DNA from: DASVFB01 sp963815965
GTDB taxonomy: Bacteria; Actinomycetota; Thermoleophilia; Gaiellales; Gaiellaceae
Reading direction: 5' to 3'
NCBI GenBank assembly: GCA_963815965.1
Contig: CAWFIT010000001.1
Span: forward strand, 1,054,001-1,118,000
DNA: 64,000 bases
Shown in pieces: positions 32,335 to 43,560 of the stretch. The first letter of the stretch is position 1. Every line of letters begins with the position of its first letter. Under the pieces are notes generated by a model that was not told where the DNA came from, did no database searches, and was given only the letters and a program-made list of their open reading frames with translations. The translations under genes and the position numbers were made by a program.

Positions 32335-33347
32335 GAGTCGTCGTGCTGACGACGTCGTATCCGCGCTCCGCGGACGACGCTGCGGGACGCTTCGTCGCCG
32401 ATGCGGTGGAGCACCTACGCGCGCGCGGCGTCGACGTCGAAGTCGTGTCCCCGGCGTCGTTCCGTCACTTCGGGATCGCGTACGGCGCGGGCGTCGCGGG
32501 CAACCTGCGGCGGCGGCCGTGGCTCGCGCTTGCGGCGCCGCTCGCCTTCGTCTCCTTCGCGCGTGCGGCCCGTCGTGCCGCGCGTAACGCCGACGTCGTG
32601 CACGCGCACTGGCTGCCCACCGCCGCCGTCGCGCTCGCGACGCGGCGTCCCGTCGTGCTCACGGTGCACGGCACCGACCTCGAGCTCGCGCGTCGCGCGC
32701 GGCCGCTCGCGCGCGCCCTGCTGCGCAGGGTCCGCGTCGTGGTCGCGGTGTCGACCGCGCTCGCGGAGGAGGTGCAGGCGCTCGGCGCGCGCGACGTCCG
32801 AGTCGTGCCGAACGGCGTCGAGGTGCCGGCCGAGGTCGGTGACGAAGCCAAGCCGCCCGAAATCCTGTTCGCCGGGAGGCTGTCGCCCGAGAAAGGCATC
32901 CTCGAGCTGGTCGAGGCCGCGCAGGGTCACACGCTCGTCGTCGCCGGCGACGGCCCCCTTCGCCCGCAGGTTCCGCAGGCGCGCGGCTGGCTGCCGCACG
33001 ACGAGCTCGAGCGTCTCTACGACCGAGCCGCGGTCGTCGCGTGCCCCTCGCACCGCGAGGGGTTCGGCGTCGTGTGCGCGGAGGCCATGGCGCACGGCCG
33101 AGCCGTCGTCGCCTCCGACGTCGGCGGCCTCCGCGATCTCGTCGTCGACGGCGAGACCGGCCTGCTCGTGCCGCCGCGCGACGTCGCGGCTCTCCGCGAG
33201 GCTCTGGAGCGGCTGTTGGACGACGACGGACTGAGACGCAGGCTCGGCGCGTCTGCACGCGAGCGCGTCCGCGTCTACTGCTCCTGGGAGACGGTGACGG
33301 ACTCCGTGCTCGCGGCATACGCCGACGCGTCCCGCCGGACGACGTAG
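32331..33347 (+). CDS. GT4 glycosyltransferase
   Basis: 338 residues, intact. MRVVVLTTSYPRSADDAAGR opening, THG-type VVLTVHGTDLELARR and ILFAGRLSPEKGILELVEAA for the GT-B linker. The catalytic pair is in SHREGFGVVCAEAMAHGRAV (E(x7)E). It overlaps the previous gene by four bases. Its 3' end runs 73 bases into the convergent carbamoyltransferase gene, so the two stop regions overlap on opposite strands. Probably adds a hexose to the lipid-linked oligosaccharide in the cytoplasm. Confidence 0.88.
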   Translation: MRVVVLTTSYPRSADDAAGRFVADAVEHLRARGVDVEVVSPASFRHFGIAYGAGVAGNLRRRPWLALAAPLAFVSFARAARRAARNADVVHAHWLPTAAVALATRRPVVLTVHGTDLELARRARPLARALLRRVRVVVAVSTALAEEVQALGARDVRVVPNGVEVPAEVGDEAKPPEILFAGRLSPEKGILELVEAAQGHTLVVAGDGPLRPQVPQARGWLPHDELERLYDRAAVVACPSHREGFGVVCAEAMAHGRAVVASDVGGLRDLVVDGETGLLVPPRDVAALREALERLLDDDGLRRRLGASARERVRVYCSWETVTDSVLAAYADASRRTT

Positions 33348-35060
33348 TTGCCGAGCACGAGGACGTCCATGCGCGTCTTCAGAAACGTATCGATCGCGTG
33401 CTGCGGCGTCATCACGATCGGCTCGTTCTCGTTGAACGACGTGTTGAGCACGATCGGCACGCCGGTGACCTTTTCGAACTCGGCGATCAGCCGGTGGTAG
33501 CGCGGGTTCACGTGCGCTTCGACCGTCTGCAGGCGCCCGGTGTCGTCGACGTGGTTCACCGCCGGAATCGCGTCGCGCTTCTCGGCGCGCGTCTTGTAGA
33601 CGAGGACCATGAACGGCGAGGTGTAGTCCTGCTCGTACCACTCGCCTGTCCGCTCGGCGAGGATCGACGGCGCGAACGGGCGGAACGGCTCGCGGTGCTT
33701 GATGCGCGCGTTGAGGATGTCCTTCATGTCGTGCGCGGCGCGGGTCGGTGACGATCGAGCGGTTGCCGAGCGCGCGCGGGCCGAACTCCATCCGCCCCTG
33801 GAACCAGCCGACGACGTCGCCTGCGGCGATGCGCTCCGCGACGCGCGGCGTAGAGCGTCGTCGTCCGATGCGCTTCGACTCGGCAGTCCGGCCGCGCGCA
33901 GCGCAGCTGCGCACTCCGCGTCCGAGTACTCGGGCCCCGTGTACGCGTGCTCCATCACGAAGCCGCGCGGTCGCCGAGCTTCTGGTTCCAGACGAAGTAC
34001 GCGGCGCCGACGGCGATGCCGTTGTCGCCCGCGGCAGGCTGGACGTACAGCTCGTCGAACGCCGTCTCCGTGCGGATGCGACCGTTCGCGACGGCGTTGA
34101 GCGCGACGCCGCCGGCGAGGCAGAGGTTCGCTGAGCGCCGTTCGCCGTTGCGCGTCGCCGACCGCGTGCAGGTACGCCTCCTCGAGCACGGCCTGCAGCG
34201 CGCCCGCGACGTCCTCGTGGTGCCGTCGTCAGCTCGCCGTCCGGCTCGCGCGCGCGGGCCGAACACGTCTTCGAGCGTTGCGAGAAGAGCGGCCGATCGT
34301 CGGCGAGCCCTCGGCCCAGGTCATGTCGACGCCCTGCGCGTGGTGCGTGAAGTAGTCGAGGTCGAGCTCGAAGAGACCCGTCGAGCCGGACGAGCTCGCG
34401 CATCTGCGCACGGTGCACCTCGGGATCGCCGTACGGCGCGAGGCCCATCACCTTGCCCTCGTCGCCGTACTTCGGGAAAGCCGAGCCACTGCGTCACGCG
34501 CGGTGTAGAAGATGCCGAGCGAGTGCGGGAAGACGACGCGGTCGAGCATCTCGAAGCGGTTGCCGCGGCCGACGGCGAGCAGCGCCGAGGCGAAGTCGCC
34601 GAAGCCGTCGAGCGTGAGGATCGCGGCCTCGTCGAACGGCGAGACGAAGAACGCGCTCGCCACGTGCGCCTGGTGGTGCTCGACGTTGTGGAACTTCGCG
34701 CGCAGCTCGTCCTTCTCGACACCGAGCGCGGCCGCGAGATCGTCGCGCACGTCGCGCACCTTGCGCCATGTTGCGAGCCGCGCCGCGACGTAGGCGGGAT
34801 TGCGCAGGCGGCGCAGCGTCTGCCGCACCTTGGCGCCGAGGTTCGCGCGCGGGATCGCGGCCGACCGCGACGTGGTCGAGATCGGCGGCGGCGAGGCCCG
34901 CGTCCTCGAGGCACCACGCCGCAGCCAGCGCGGGGAAGCCGGCGACGTGCTTGAGCGGCGTGAAGCGCTCCTCCTCGGCGGCGGCGACGAGCTCGCCGTC
35001 GACGACGAGCGCGGCGGCGGCGTCGCCGTGGTAGGCGTTGAGCCCGAGGATCGCGGTCAC
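33275..35060 (-). CDS. Carbamoyltransferase (NodU/CmcH family), multiple frameshifts
   Basis: About 590 residues spread over several frames, in the correct order. N terminus ILGLNAYHGDAAAALVVDGE (GTG 35060), NVEHHQAHVASAFFVSPFDE with TLDGFGDFASAL, the glycine-rich CLAGGVALNAVANGRIR, YTGPEYSDAECAAAL, HREPFRPFAPSILAERTGEW and NTSFNENEPIVMTPQHAID near the C terminus. The family transfers carbamoyl from carbamoyl phosphate to a hydroxyl of a sugar (Nod factor, antibiotics), with ATP through a carbamoyl-adenylate. At least six one-base shifts break it. Domain order, motif conservation and codon bias are kept, so sequence error is likelier than decay, but a pseudogene cannot be excluded. Confidence 0.8.
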
Positions 35061-35076
35061 GCCGCGATCGTAGACA

Positions 35077-36281
35077 TCACCTGCCGATGACCCGGTCGAG
35101 CAGGGCGCGGTAACGACCAACCGCGATCTCGCGCGTCGCCTCGCGCTCCGCGTACTCGCGCGCGCGCCGGCCCATCGTCTCGAGGTCGAGCTCCCCATCG
35201 TGTGCCGAGCGGATCGCCGCGGCGAGCTCCGAGGGCCGTCCGGGCGGCACCGTCACGCCACAGCCGGCCGCCTCCACGAGCCGCGCTGTCTCACTCGATA
35301 CATCCGCGGACACGATCAGCGGTCGTCCGGCCGCCAGGATGCCGTAGACACGGCTCGGCACGACGAAGCCGGAGAGTCCGGCCGCGAGCCCGACGACGTG
35401 CACGTCGCCCGCCGACAGCGACTCCGACAGCACGTCACGCGGTTGGTACGGCAGGAAGACGACGTTCTCGAGCTCGAGCCGCCTCGCGAGCTGCACCAGC
35501 TCCGCGTGGCGCGCGCCCGACCCGACGATCACGATCGCAAGGCTCGTCAGGTCGCGGCAGAAGGGAGGCCGCGTGCAGGAGCGTGTCGAGATCCTGCGCG
35601 TGACCGACGTTCCCCGAGTGCATCACGACGAAGGAGTCCGCGAGACCGTTCGTCTCGGACCAGCCGTTCCGTTTCGTCCCGCGGCGAGATCGCCTCGCAC
35701 GTCGACCCAGTTCGGGATGACGTCGATCCGCTCGCGAGGGACGCCCTTCGCCTCGAGCCGTGCACGCATCGTCTCTCCGATCGCGACGACGCGGTCGGCG
35801 TGCTGAGCTGGAACCGGGTGAGCGCGCCGAGCACGCGACGCCGATCGGGTTGCGCAGCCGCCCGAGCTCGACCGCGATCTCGGGGAACACGTCCTGGCTG
35901 ATGACGACGAGCGGGACGCGGAAGCGGCGCGCGATGGCGTAGGCGAAGGCGCCGAGGAACGGCGGGTCGGTCATGCAGATGACGGCGTCCGGGCGCGGCG
36001 CGCGAACGCCCGGCGCCGACCGCGAGCGACGCGAAGCTGAAGTAGTTCGTGCCGCGGAGGAGCAGGCGGCTGCGGTCGAACGCGGTCGACCGGACGCGGA
36101 CGATCCTCACGCCGTTGCGCACGCTCGTTTCGCCGCCCGGCGCGTTCGGCAATGCGCCCGTGATCACGGTGACGTCGTAGTCCTCCGCGAGCGCCTCGCA
36201 GAGGTCCGTGAGGAGCTGCCCGGTCGCCTCGACGCCGGGCCAGTAGTACTGGTTCAGGACCAGCAGCCGAGGCCGGCCCAC
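35077..36281 (-). CDS. GT4 glycosyltransferase (WbuB-like), several frameshifts
   Basis: About 400 residues over at least three frames. N terminus (GTG 36281) LLVLNQYYWPGVEATGQLL and DYDVTVITGALPNAPGG, then DPPFLGAFAYAIARRFRVPL, FVVMHSGNVGHAQDLDTLL and the last third LENVVFLPYQPRDVLSESL through AGLSGFVVPSRVYGILAAGR. The order matches WbuB/WcaI-type enzymes that transfer fucosamine or related amino sugars. It lies 16 bases before the carbamoyltransferase start, as part of a three-gene minus-strand operon. Insertions break it near 35545, 35660-35700 and 35800-36000. Confidence 0.78.
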
Positions 36282-36309
36282 GCGACATTTCGCTTTGTGA
36301 TTGTTGAAA

Positions 36310-36327
36310 GCCGGCGTGTGCCGGCTC
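36310..36327 (-). terminator. Hairpin after secreted-protein gene
   Basis: AGCCGGC (36310-36316), four-base loop, GCCGGCT (36321-36327). Read on the minus strand it is followed by TTTCAAC, a weak U-tract. It lies between the stop at 36331 and the GT4 gene starting at 36281 and may attenuate the operon. Confidence 0.4.
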
Positions 36328-36330
36328 GTG

Positions 36331-37292
36331 CTAGGGCACGTAGGCCGCTCCCTCGAGGTTGTAGCTCGCCGGCGGCAGGTCGGTCCCGAGCTCGAGCAGC
36401 GTCGTAATCGCGGCCGTGCGGCCGAATGACGAAGAACCGCGCCGCGAGCTCAGTGCCGACCAGCACGTCTCCGATGTAGCGGTGCAGCTGCGCCGCGGAT
36501 GCGAAGTAAACGTTCCTCGTGCTCGTATCCGCGACGTACAGGCCGGCAGCTGCCGCTGTGCGGCGGCCGCCACGGGCGATCACGGCGATCGGGTTCGGGC
36601 CGACCGGCAGCCTTGCGATCGTGCGCGTCCGTCCGCGAGGGCCGATCGCCACGACGGTTCCGCCGTTCGCACCGGGATCGACCGTCAGCAAGGCCATGCC
36701 GGCCACCGAACCGAAGCCTGCTGGCGCGATCGCGACCTGGTCGGCGCCGCCGGGGCCTGCGTAGCGGCCGACGCGGTGAACGGCGCCGCGGGGCCCGATC
36801 GTATAGACGACGCCGCCGGCGAGGCTCGGGTCGCCGGAACGGCCAGTCGCGGCGACGAGGCGGTAGCCGAAGCGCCCGACGGTATCGAACGCGAGCATCC
36901 CGTCTGACGTCTCCCTCGTCGGGAGCGCGGCGAAGAGCCGGATCGTCTTGCCGTCAGGGCTCAGTCGAAAGATGCGATTGTCCGGCAGATGGCAATAGAT
37001 CTGGCGCGCCGGGAACTTGTGGCCTCCGGGCGAAACGACGCAGCGAGTCTCCTCCGTCATGCTCGGCAGCGCAGCGAACGGCCGCAGCGGCCCGCCTTTC
37101 GCGTCACCGGCAAAGATCGCGTTCGTCGTGTTCTCGATGTAGAGGAACTGCGCTCCCGTCCAGACGACACCCGTGAGCGGGATATTGGTTCGGGCAAACA
37201 CGTCGAAGTGCAGGGGCGGCGCCGGGCGCAGCCGCGGCGGGAGCAGCGGCAAGCGCGACGAGCGCAAAGAAACCGGCGAGACGGCGCACCAT
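36331..37292 (-). CDS. Secreted beta-propeller-like protein, two frameshifts
   Basis: About 319 residues after correcting two shifts, near 37210 and near 36415. ATG 37292 begins a signal peptide (RRLAGFFALVALAAAPAAA). The mature part repeats short beta-sheet units such as LTGVVWTGAQFLYIENTTN, NRIFRLSPDGKTIRLFAAL, AGGVVYTIGPRGAVHRVG and NGGTVVAIGPRGRTRTIA, an NHL/SMP-30-like propeller pattern. The C terminus ends PPASYNLEGAAYVP. No catalytic residues can be named. First gene of the three-gene minus operon; an extracytoplasmic role near the polysaccharide is likely. Confidence 0.65.
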
Positions 37293-37302
37293 CGGCACGC
37301 GG

Positions 37303-37308
37303 AACGTA
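37303..37308 (-). promoter_or_regulatory. Probable -10 element, minus strand
   Basis: TACGTT on the minus strand, ten bases before ATG 37292. It lies in the 86-base divergent gap 37293-37378, which has a second such box for the plus strand. Confidence 0.45.
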
Positions 37309-37364
37309 CCGGACCACGGCCCGCGAGATCCGTGGCCGCCGAGGAGCACGGGCCGCGCGGAGGC

Positions 37365-37370
37365 TAACGT
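37365..37370 (+). promoter_or_regulatory. Probable -10 element, plus strand
   Basis: TAACGT eight bases before the TTG at 37379. Together with the minus-strand box 57 bases away it forms a divergent promoter region. Confidence 0.45.
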
Positions 37371-37378
37371 TCGACTTC

Positions 37379-38540
37379 TTGGCGGATCCGCTGCGAATCC
37401 TCGTCTCCGCTCCCGTGTATTGGCCGGCACACGCGTTTGGCGGGCCGATCCTTGTGCTGCGGCGGCTCGTCTCCGAGCTGGCACGGCGTGGCCATACGGT
37501 TGACGTCTTCACGACGAGCCTGATCGACCTGAACGGCCACCGGAGCTGGCACTCGCGGTCGGAGCAACTTGACGGAGCGACCGTTCATTACCTCGCGACG
37601 CCCACGCGGTTCCGGTGGATGGGAATCACGCCCACTCTGCCGCTGCACCTGCGCCGGCAGCCGCGACCCGACGTTGCGCACGTCTTCGGGCTCCGCGATC
37701 CGCTCGGCACGTTCGTCGCCGGCTGGTGCCGGCACCGCCGCGTGCCGTACCTGGTCGAGGCGCTCGGGATGTACCAGCCGAAGCTGCGCAAGGTCGGGCT
37801 CAAGCGCGCGCTCGACGCCACCGTCGTGCGGCACGTTGCACAAGGCGCTGCCCGGCTCGTCGCGACTTCGGACGTCGAGCGTCACGAGTACCTCGCGGGC
37901 GGCATCGACGACGGGCGGATCAGCATCAGGCCGAACGGGTTTCCCGACGTTTCCGACGACGCGCCGCGCGGGGAGCTCCGGCAGCGCCTCGGGCTCGATC
38001 TCGACACGCCGTTGGTGCTGAGCGTAGGTCGTCTCGCGCGCGGAAAGGGGCTGGAGCTCCTCGTGGACGCGATGCGCAACCTCCCCGGAGTGCACCTCGC
38101 CATCGTTGGGCCGGACGCCGGTCACGGGCTGCTGCCCGAGCTCGAGGCGCAGCGCACCGCCGAACGGGCTCGACGATCGCGTGCACCTCGTCGGCGCGAT
38201 CGAGCCGGAGCGGCTCCCGAGCATCTACGCCGACGCCGACGTCTTCGTGCTCGCATCGGAGCACGAGAACTTCGGAATGGTTGCGGCCGAAGCCGCGGCC
38301 GCGGGGGTGCCCAGTGTGATCACCGACAGGTGCGGTGTCGCCGAGCTGCTCCGCGATCGTGGCGCACTCGTCGTTCCGTACTCGCGCGCTGCCGTCGGCG
38401 AGGCGTTGGCGCGTCTTCTGCGCGATGGCGGCCTCCGCCGGAGCCTCGGTGCGAGCGGCCGTGAGGTCGCGCGGGAATGGTCGTGGCAACACGTCGCCGC
38501 GGTCGAGGAGGAGATCCTCCAGAGCATCGTCGCGGCATGA
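37379..38540 (+). CDS. GT4 glycosyltransferase, one frameshift
   Basis: About 386 residues with one shift near 38160, where the frame passes from GLLPELEAQR into APPNGLDDRVHLVGAIEPE. N terminus VSAPVYWPAHAFGGPILVLR and SELARRGHTVDVFTTSL; GT-B linker LVLSVGRLARGKGLELLVD; catalytic region ASEHENFGMVAAEAAAAG (E(x7)E). The opening is typical of capsule GT4 enzymes. TTG start is supported by the TAACGT box eight bases upstream. The stop overlaps the start of the next GT gene by four bases. Confidence 0.83.
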
Positions 38541-39667
38541 CCGACCTGGCGGTGCTCGGCCAGGATCCAGGCTTCGGCGGCGGCACGCTCGCGATGACGC
38601 GAGTCGTTCTGGCGCGCCGCCGAGTCGCTCGGCCGCCGTCCCGAGCTGCAGTACCTCCGCTACCGCGCACTCGACGAACGCCGTGACTCCGGGTCCGTGC
38701 TCCGCGGCCGGAGCGTCCCGCAGCTGCTGCGCGGTTTGGACGCGGCGAACGTCGCCGGCGCAGCGGCCGTGATCGCACCGCGGCTGCGCGCCGCGCGTAG
38801 TCGTTTCGTCTGCTCGGCCGTTGCGTCGAACGGCCTTGCAGCGGTGCTTGCGCGCCGCCGCTACGGCTGTTGGATCGCGACGTCCCTGATGCACGAGTGG
38901 CAATCGCGGAGCGACGGGCTCGACTCGCGGCGGCGCGCGCTGTTCCGCGCGAACGCGCCGGCGCTTCGGCTGTACGAGCGGACGGTGATTCGCCACGCAA
39001 GTGTGATCTGGACGATCTCCGCGGCGACGAGAAGGGATCTCGTCGAGGCGACCGGGATCACCGAGCAGCGGATCCGAGTCGTCCCGATCCCGATCGATCT
39101 CGACGCGTTCGTTCCGCTCGACGACGACGAGTGGCGCGCGCGGGTCGACATGCCGGAGATCATCTTCGTAGGCCGTGCGTCCGACCCACGCAAGAATGTC
39201 GGCCTCCTCCTCGATGCGTTCCGGTTGCTGCGCGAGCGGCTCGGCCAGAAGGTTCGGCTCACGCTCGTCGGGGAGCCGCCGCTCGCGCCGCTGCCGCCCG
39301 GAGTCCACGCGACCGGCCATGTGGACTCGGTCGCAGAGCTGATTCGCGGCGCAGCGCTCTTCGTGCTCCCGTCGCGGCAAGAGGGCTTCGGGATTGTCGT
39401 CGCCGAGGCGCTCGCGTCCGGGGTACCCGCGGTTATCACTCCAAGCGGAGGTCCCGAGGAGCTGATCCGCGCTTCGGGTGGCGGCGAAGTGCTCACCGGC
39501 TTCGAGGCGGACGAGCTCGCAGAGCGGGTCGAAGCGCTCCTGGCCGACCGAAGATAGGCTCGTCGCGATGCGCCGCCGAGGTCACGCGTACGTCGTCCGC
39601 GAGCACGATCCCGCGCACCTGCGCGAGGCGCTACGGGAGCGCGCTCGAGGAGCTCGATGACGGCTGA
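38537..39667 (+). CDS. GT4 glycosyltransferase, several frameshifts
   Basis: About 375 residues. ATG 38537 opens MTDLAVLGQDPGFGGGTLAM. The frame shifts near 38620-38690, then runs intact through RRYGCWIATSLMHEWQSRS, EIIFVGRASDPRKNVGLLLD, ALFVLPSRQEGFGIVVAEAL and PAVITPSGGPEELI. It shifts again near 39556 (ALLADR into DRLVAMRRRGHAYVVREHD) and near 39635, ending LEELDDG at 39667. The E(x7)E motif and the nucleotide loop are intact. Overlaps the following GT2 gene by 11 bases. Confidence 0.8.
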
Positions 39668-40578
39668 GATCGCCGTAGTCGTCGGGAACTACCAGGGCGA
39701 GCACGTTCTGCGCGACTGTCTCGAAAGCCTCGAGGCGCAAACGCGGCCGCCGCGCTCGAGGTCGATCGTCGTCGACGGCGCGCTCGACGGACCGCAGCGT
39801 CGGAGCTCGCCGAGAGCTCGACGCGCGGGTGTCTGCACGCACCGAACCGCGGCCTCGGCTTCCTCTACAACCTCGGCGCGCGCGCCGTCGACGTCCGACT
39901 ACGTGCTGCTCTCGAACAACGACGTCGCCTACGAGCCGGACTGCCTCGAGCATCTCGCCGCCGCGCTCGACGCGGACGCGCAGCCGCTTCGCCGCCGATC
40001 CGACGCAGCTCGGCTGGGGCGACGGGCGCGTCGATCCACGCGCGCACGACGCTCGCGCCGCGGCCGCTTGTGGCGCGAGTACCTGCCCGGGCTTGCATCC
40101 TCGACGACCGTGCCCGCCGACGGCGTCGTGCCGACGGTGAGCGCGCACGGCGCCGCGATGCTCGTCCGACGCGAGCTGCTGCTCGAGCTCGGCGGCTTCG
40201 ACGAGTCGTTCTTCATGGAGTGGGAGGACCTCGACCTCTGCTGGCGCGCGTGGGCTGCGCGGCTGGCCGACCGTCTACGTCCCGCAGGCGCGGCTGCGCC
40301 ACCGCGTCGGCGCCGTCACGACGACGGACCGCGTGCGCGCGCGGCGGAGCGCATCGTCGCACCACAACCTGATGCGCTTCGCGCTCAAGTGCCTGCCCGC
40401 CTCGGCCGCGGCGCGCGTCATCGCCGGCGAGCTGCTCCGACTGCCGAAGCATCCGCGCGCGATCGCAGCCGCGCTCGTGCAGGTCGCGCGCGAATCGCCT
40501 GAGATCGTGCGCGCGCGCCGCGAGCTTCGGCCGCGCCGCGAGCTGCTCGACTGGATGCTCGCGGGACAGCCGGCATGA
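39657..40578 (+). CDS. GT2 glycosyltransferase, several frameshifts
   Basis: About 303 residues after correction. N terminus EIAVVVGNYQGEHVLRDCLE. After two or more shifts (39750-39900) the frame gives DYVLLSNNDVAYEPDCLEHL (DxD-type), then VSAHGAAMLVRRELLLELGG, FDESFFMEWEDLDLCWRAW, and after further shifts near 40260-40340 SSHHNLMRFALKCLPASAAA, ending LDWMLAGQPA. The architecture is the same as rhamnosyltransferase-like GT2 enzymes such as the one at 28215. Stop overlaps the next ATG by four bases. Confidence 0.75.
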
Positions 40579-41975
40579 GCCGCGTCCCGCCGCATCGTCG
40601 TCGTGTCGAACGACCACGTCGGCTCGAGCATGGCCGGCCCGGGCATCCGCTACCTGAACTTCGCCCGCGAGCTGCGCAGCGAGGGCGACGTGACGCTCGT
40701 CGTTCCGTTCGAGACGGATCTCGAGCCGAGACGGCTTCGAGCTCGTCGTCGCGGACGTTTGGGATCCCGCGCGTGATGACGCCGCTCACGGCCGGCGCAG
40801 ACTGTCGTCGTCGCGCAGCGCCTGCCCGTGCCGACGATGCGCGAAGCTCGCGCGGACGCGGACGCGCGGCGCATCTACGACCTCTATGCGCCGCTGCACA
40901 TCGAGAACCTCGCGCTCGACGCGCGGCCAGGGCGACGGATCGGCAGCCGGCGGAGGCGCGCGCAGCTGAACCGGCTCGCAGGAGCCGTCGTCTTGCGCAC
41001 CGGCGACGCGTTCGTCTGCGCGAGCGAGACGGCAGCGCGACCTCTGGCTCGGCGCGCTGCTGCAGGCGGGACGCATCGACCACGAGCGCTTCGCGCGCGA
41101 CCCATCGCTTCGCGGCCTGATCGACGTCGTTCCGTTCGGCATCGATCCACGGAGCCGCCGCAGCCGAGCAGCGCGGTGCTGAAGGGCGTCGTGCCCGGGA
41201 TCGGCGAGAACGACCGTGTGCTGCTCTGGCCGCGGCGGGATCTGGAACTGGTTCGACCCGCTGACGCGTGATCGACGCCGTCGCGGAGCTCGCGCGCACG
41301 CCGCGACGACGTGCGGCTCGTCTTCCTCGGGCTCCATCACCCGAACCCGCACGTGCCGGAGATGCGCGATGGCGGCGCGCGCGGTCGCGCGCGCCGAGGA
41401 ACTCGGGCTGCGCGATCGCGTCGTCTTCTTCAACGAGGGCTGGGTCCCGTACGAGCGGCGCGGCGCCTACCTCGCTCGAGGCCGACCTCGGCGTCTCGGC
41501 GCACTTCGACGACCTCGAGAGCCGCTTCGCGTTCCGCACGCGCCTGCTCGACTGCTTCTGGGCCGGACTGCCCGTCGTCACGACGGCGCGGCGACTCGCT
41601 CGGCGACCTCGTCGAGCGGCGCGGCCTCGGCCGCGGTGTCGCCTCGGGACGTCGACGGCTGGGTCGGACGCGCTCGAGTCGCTGCTCGACGACGCGGACG
41701 CATACGGCGCGGCGCGCGCGAGCGCGATCGCCGCCGTGCGCGAGGAGTTCCTGTGGCCGCGCGTCGTCGAGCCGCTGCGGCGGCTGGTGCGACGAGCCGG
41801 CGAGCCCGTCCCACGTCGCCGCGCGCTGCGGCCGCCGGCGCGAGCTGGGTCGTGTGGCGCGTGCCGGCACGCCGTCGCGCGATCGCGGAGCCCTCGGTGC
41901 GGCTGCCGCGCGGCTGCGGACAGCTGGCCGCGCGGCGCGCTGTCGAAGGCGATCGCTACCCTAGGCGCCCGATGA
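40575..41975 (+). CDS. GT4-like glycosyltransferase, many frameshifts
   Basis: About 460 residues. ATG 40575. Pieces in order: VVVSNDHVGSSMAGPGIRYL, NFARELRSEGDVTLVVPFE, ADARRIYDLYAPLHIENLAL, GVVPGIGENDRVLLWPGG, HHPNPHVPEM, LGLRDRVVFFNEGWVPYERR, LGVSAHFDDLESRFAFRTRL and DCFWAGLPVVTT. This is the pattern of large capsule-locus GT4 enzymes of actinobacteria. At least nine single-base insertions break the frame; at each site I checked, deleting one base restored the reading frame. The stop is taken at 41975 because it gives the usual four-base overlap with the next ATG. Confidence 0.72.
41957..41962 (+). promoter_or_regulatory. Probable -10 element (leaderless start)
   Basis: TACCCT inside the end of the upstream gene, nine bases before ATG 41972. 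It could give the ABC exporter genes their own promoter. Confidence 0.4.
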
Positions 41976-42822
41976 GCGCCGGACGTCGACGCACCATCGC
42001 CGAGCCGCGCGCGCGGCGCAGGCGACTCGCTGCAGCAGCTCCGCATCCTCCGCGTCATCGCGGGGACCGAGTACAAGCTCAAGTACGCGGAGTCGGCGCT
42101 CGGCTACGTCTGGTCGATCGCGAAGCCGCTCGCGATGTTCGCGGTCCTCTACACCGTGTTCGGCCGGTTCTTCAAGCTCGAACGTCGGCTTCGCAGCACT
42201 ACCCGCTCTATCTGCTGATCGGGATCGTCGCTCTGGACGTTCTTCGTCGACGCGACGAGCGTCGCGATGACGTCGCTCGTCGCGCGGGCGTCGCTGCTGC
42301 GAAAGCTCGCGTTCCCGCACATCGTGATCCCGCTCTCGGTGACGATGTCGGCGGCGATGACCTTCCTCGTCAACCTCGCTCGTCGTCGGCGTGCTTCGTC
42401 GCCGTGAACGCACATCGCGCCGCAGCTCGACTGGCTCTGCATCCCGTTCCTCCTGCTCGAGCTCGATCGTGTTCACGCTCGCGGTCGGCCTCGTGCTCGC
42501 GACGGTGTTCGTGCGGCTGCGCGACGTCGGCCAGGTCTGGGAGCTCGTCGTCCAGCTGCTGTTCTTCGCGTCGCCGATCATCTACCCGGTCGGGTTCCTG
42601 CCGCCGTGGGCGAAGCCGATCGCGTTCGTCAACCCGTTCGTCCAGGTGATGCAGGACGTCCGCGCGGTCGATCATCGGCGGCCCGCAGGACGATCACCGT
42701 CGCCGACGTCTACGGGACCGGCTGGGCCTACCTCGTGCCGCTCGGGTTCTGCGTGCTCACGCTCGTCTTCGCGCTCGTGGCTCTTCCGCCGCGAGTCGCC
42801 GTGGTTCGCGGAGCGCGTGTGA
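41972..42822 (+). CDS. wzm: Polysaccharide ABC exporter permease (Wzm-like), frameshifted
   Basis: About 280 residues in several frames. Readable blocks: SLQQLRILRVIAGTEYKLKY, ALGYVWSIAKPLAMFAVLYT, SQHYPLYLLIGIV, SLVARASLLRKLAFPHIVIP, VLATVFVRLRDVGQVWELVV, LLFFASPIIYPVGFLPPWAK and the typical tail WLFRRESPWFAERV. This is the ABC-2 permease of O-antigen or teichoic acid exporters. Insertions include ones near 42232, 42380 and 42466, each after a CTC or GTC codon. It is followed at one-base overlap by the ATPase gene. Confidence 0.83.
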
Positions 42823-43560
42823 TGACGACCGGCGATCGAGCGTCGAGCACGTCTCGAAGGCGTTCCTGCTCCCGCACCAGCGCCAGACGTCGATCAAGGA
42901 GCTGCTTCCTGCACCCGTTCCGCAAGCTCGACTACGAGCAGCAGCAGGCGCTCGACGACGTGAGCTTCGTCGTCGAGCGCGGCGAGTGCTTCGGCATCAT
43001 CGGCCCGAACGGCAGCGGCAAGAGCACGCTGCTGAAGATCCTCGCCGGCATCTACCGCGCCGACGCCGGCGCCGTTCGCGTCGACGGCAGGCTGTCGCCG
43101 TTCATCGAGCTCGGCGTCGGCTTCAACCCCGATCTGAACGCGCGCGACAACATCCGCATCAACGGCACGCTCCTCGGCCTGACGCCGAAGGAGGTCGACG
43201 AGCGCTTCGACGAGATCGTCGGTTTCGCCGAGCTCGAGCGCTTCGTCGACCAGAAGCTCAAGAACTACTCGTCCGGGATGCAGGTGCGCCTCGCGTTCTC
43301 GATCGCGATCCAGGTGCCGTTCGACATCCTCCTGCTCGACGAGGTGCTCGCCGTCGGCGATCAGTCGTTCCAGGAGAAGTGCTTCGCGACGTTCGAGCGG
43401 TTCCGCGAGCAGGGAAAGACGCATCGTGCTCGTCAGCCACGACCTTGCCGCCGTCGGCAACTATTGCGACCGCGCGATGCTGGTCCAGGGCGGAGTCTGC
43501 ACGGCAATCGGGCCTACGCACGAGGTAATCGAGCTCTACGCGGACCACGAACGGGTCTGA
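42822..43560 (+). CDS. wzt: Polysaccharide ABC exporter ATPase (Wzt-like), frameshifted
   Basis: About 245 residues. N terminus broken by insertions near 42832-42845 and 42905. Then intact: VVERGECFGIIGPNGSGKST (Walker A), NYSSGMQVRLAFSIAIQVPF (signature) and ILLLDEVLAVGDQSFQEKC (Walker B, D-loop). Another insertion near 43423 precedes IVLVSHDLAAVGNYCDRAM (switch His) and the stop after YADHERV. It has no extended C-terminal carbohydrate-binding domain as in long Wzt. With the permease it exports a completed polymer or lipid-linked glycan. Confidence 0.85.

Noticed and set aside
32415..34451. Long minus-strand frame joining the GT4 and carbamoyltransferase regions
   Set aside because: Only a short internal piece (APYGDPEV) matches the carbamoyltransferase; the rest is antisense shadow.
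33275..43560. Programmed frameshifting as the reason for the broken genes
   Set aside because: Breaks occur many times per gene, at unrelated sequences, without slippery heptamers or a common downstream structure.
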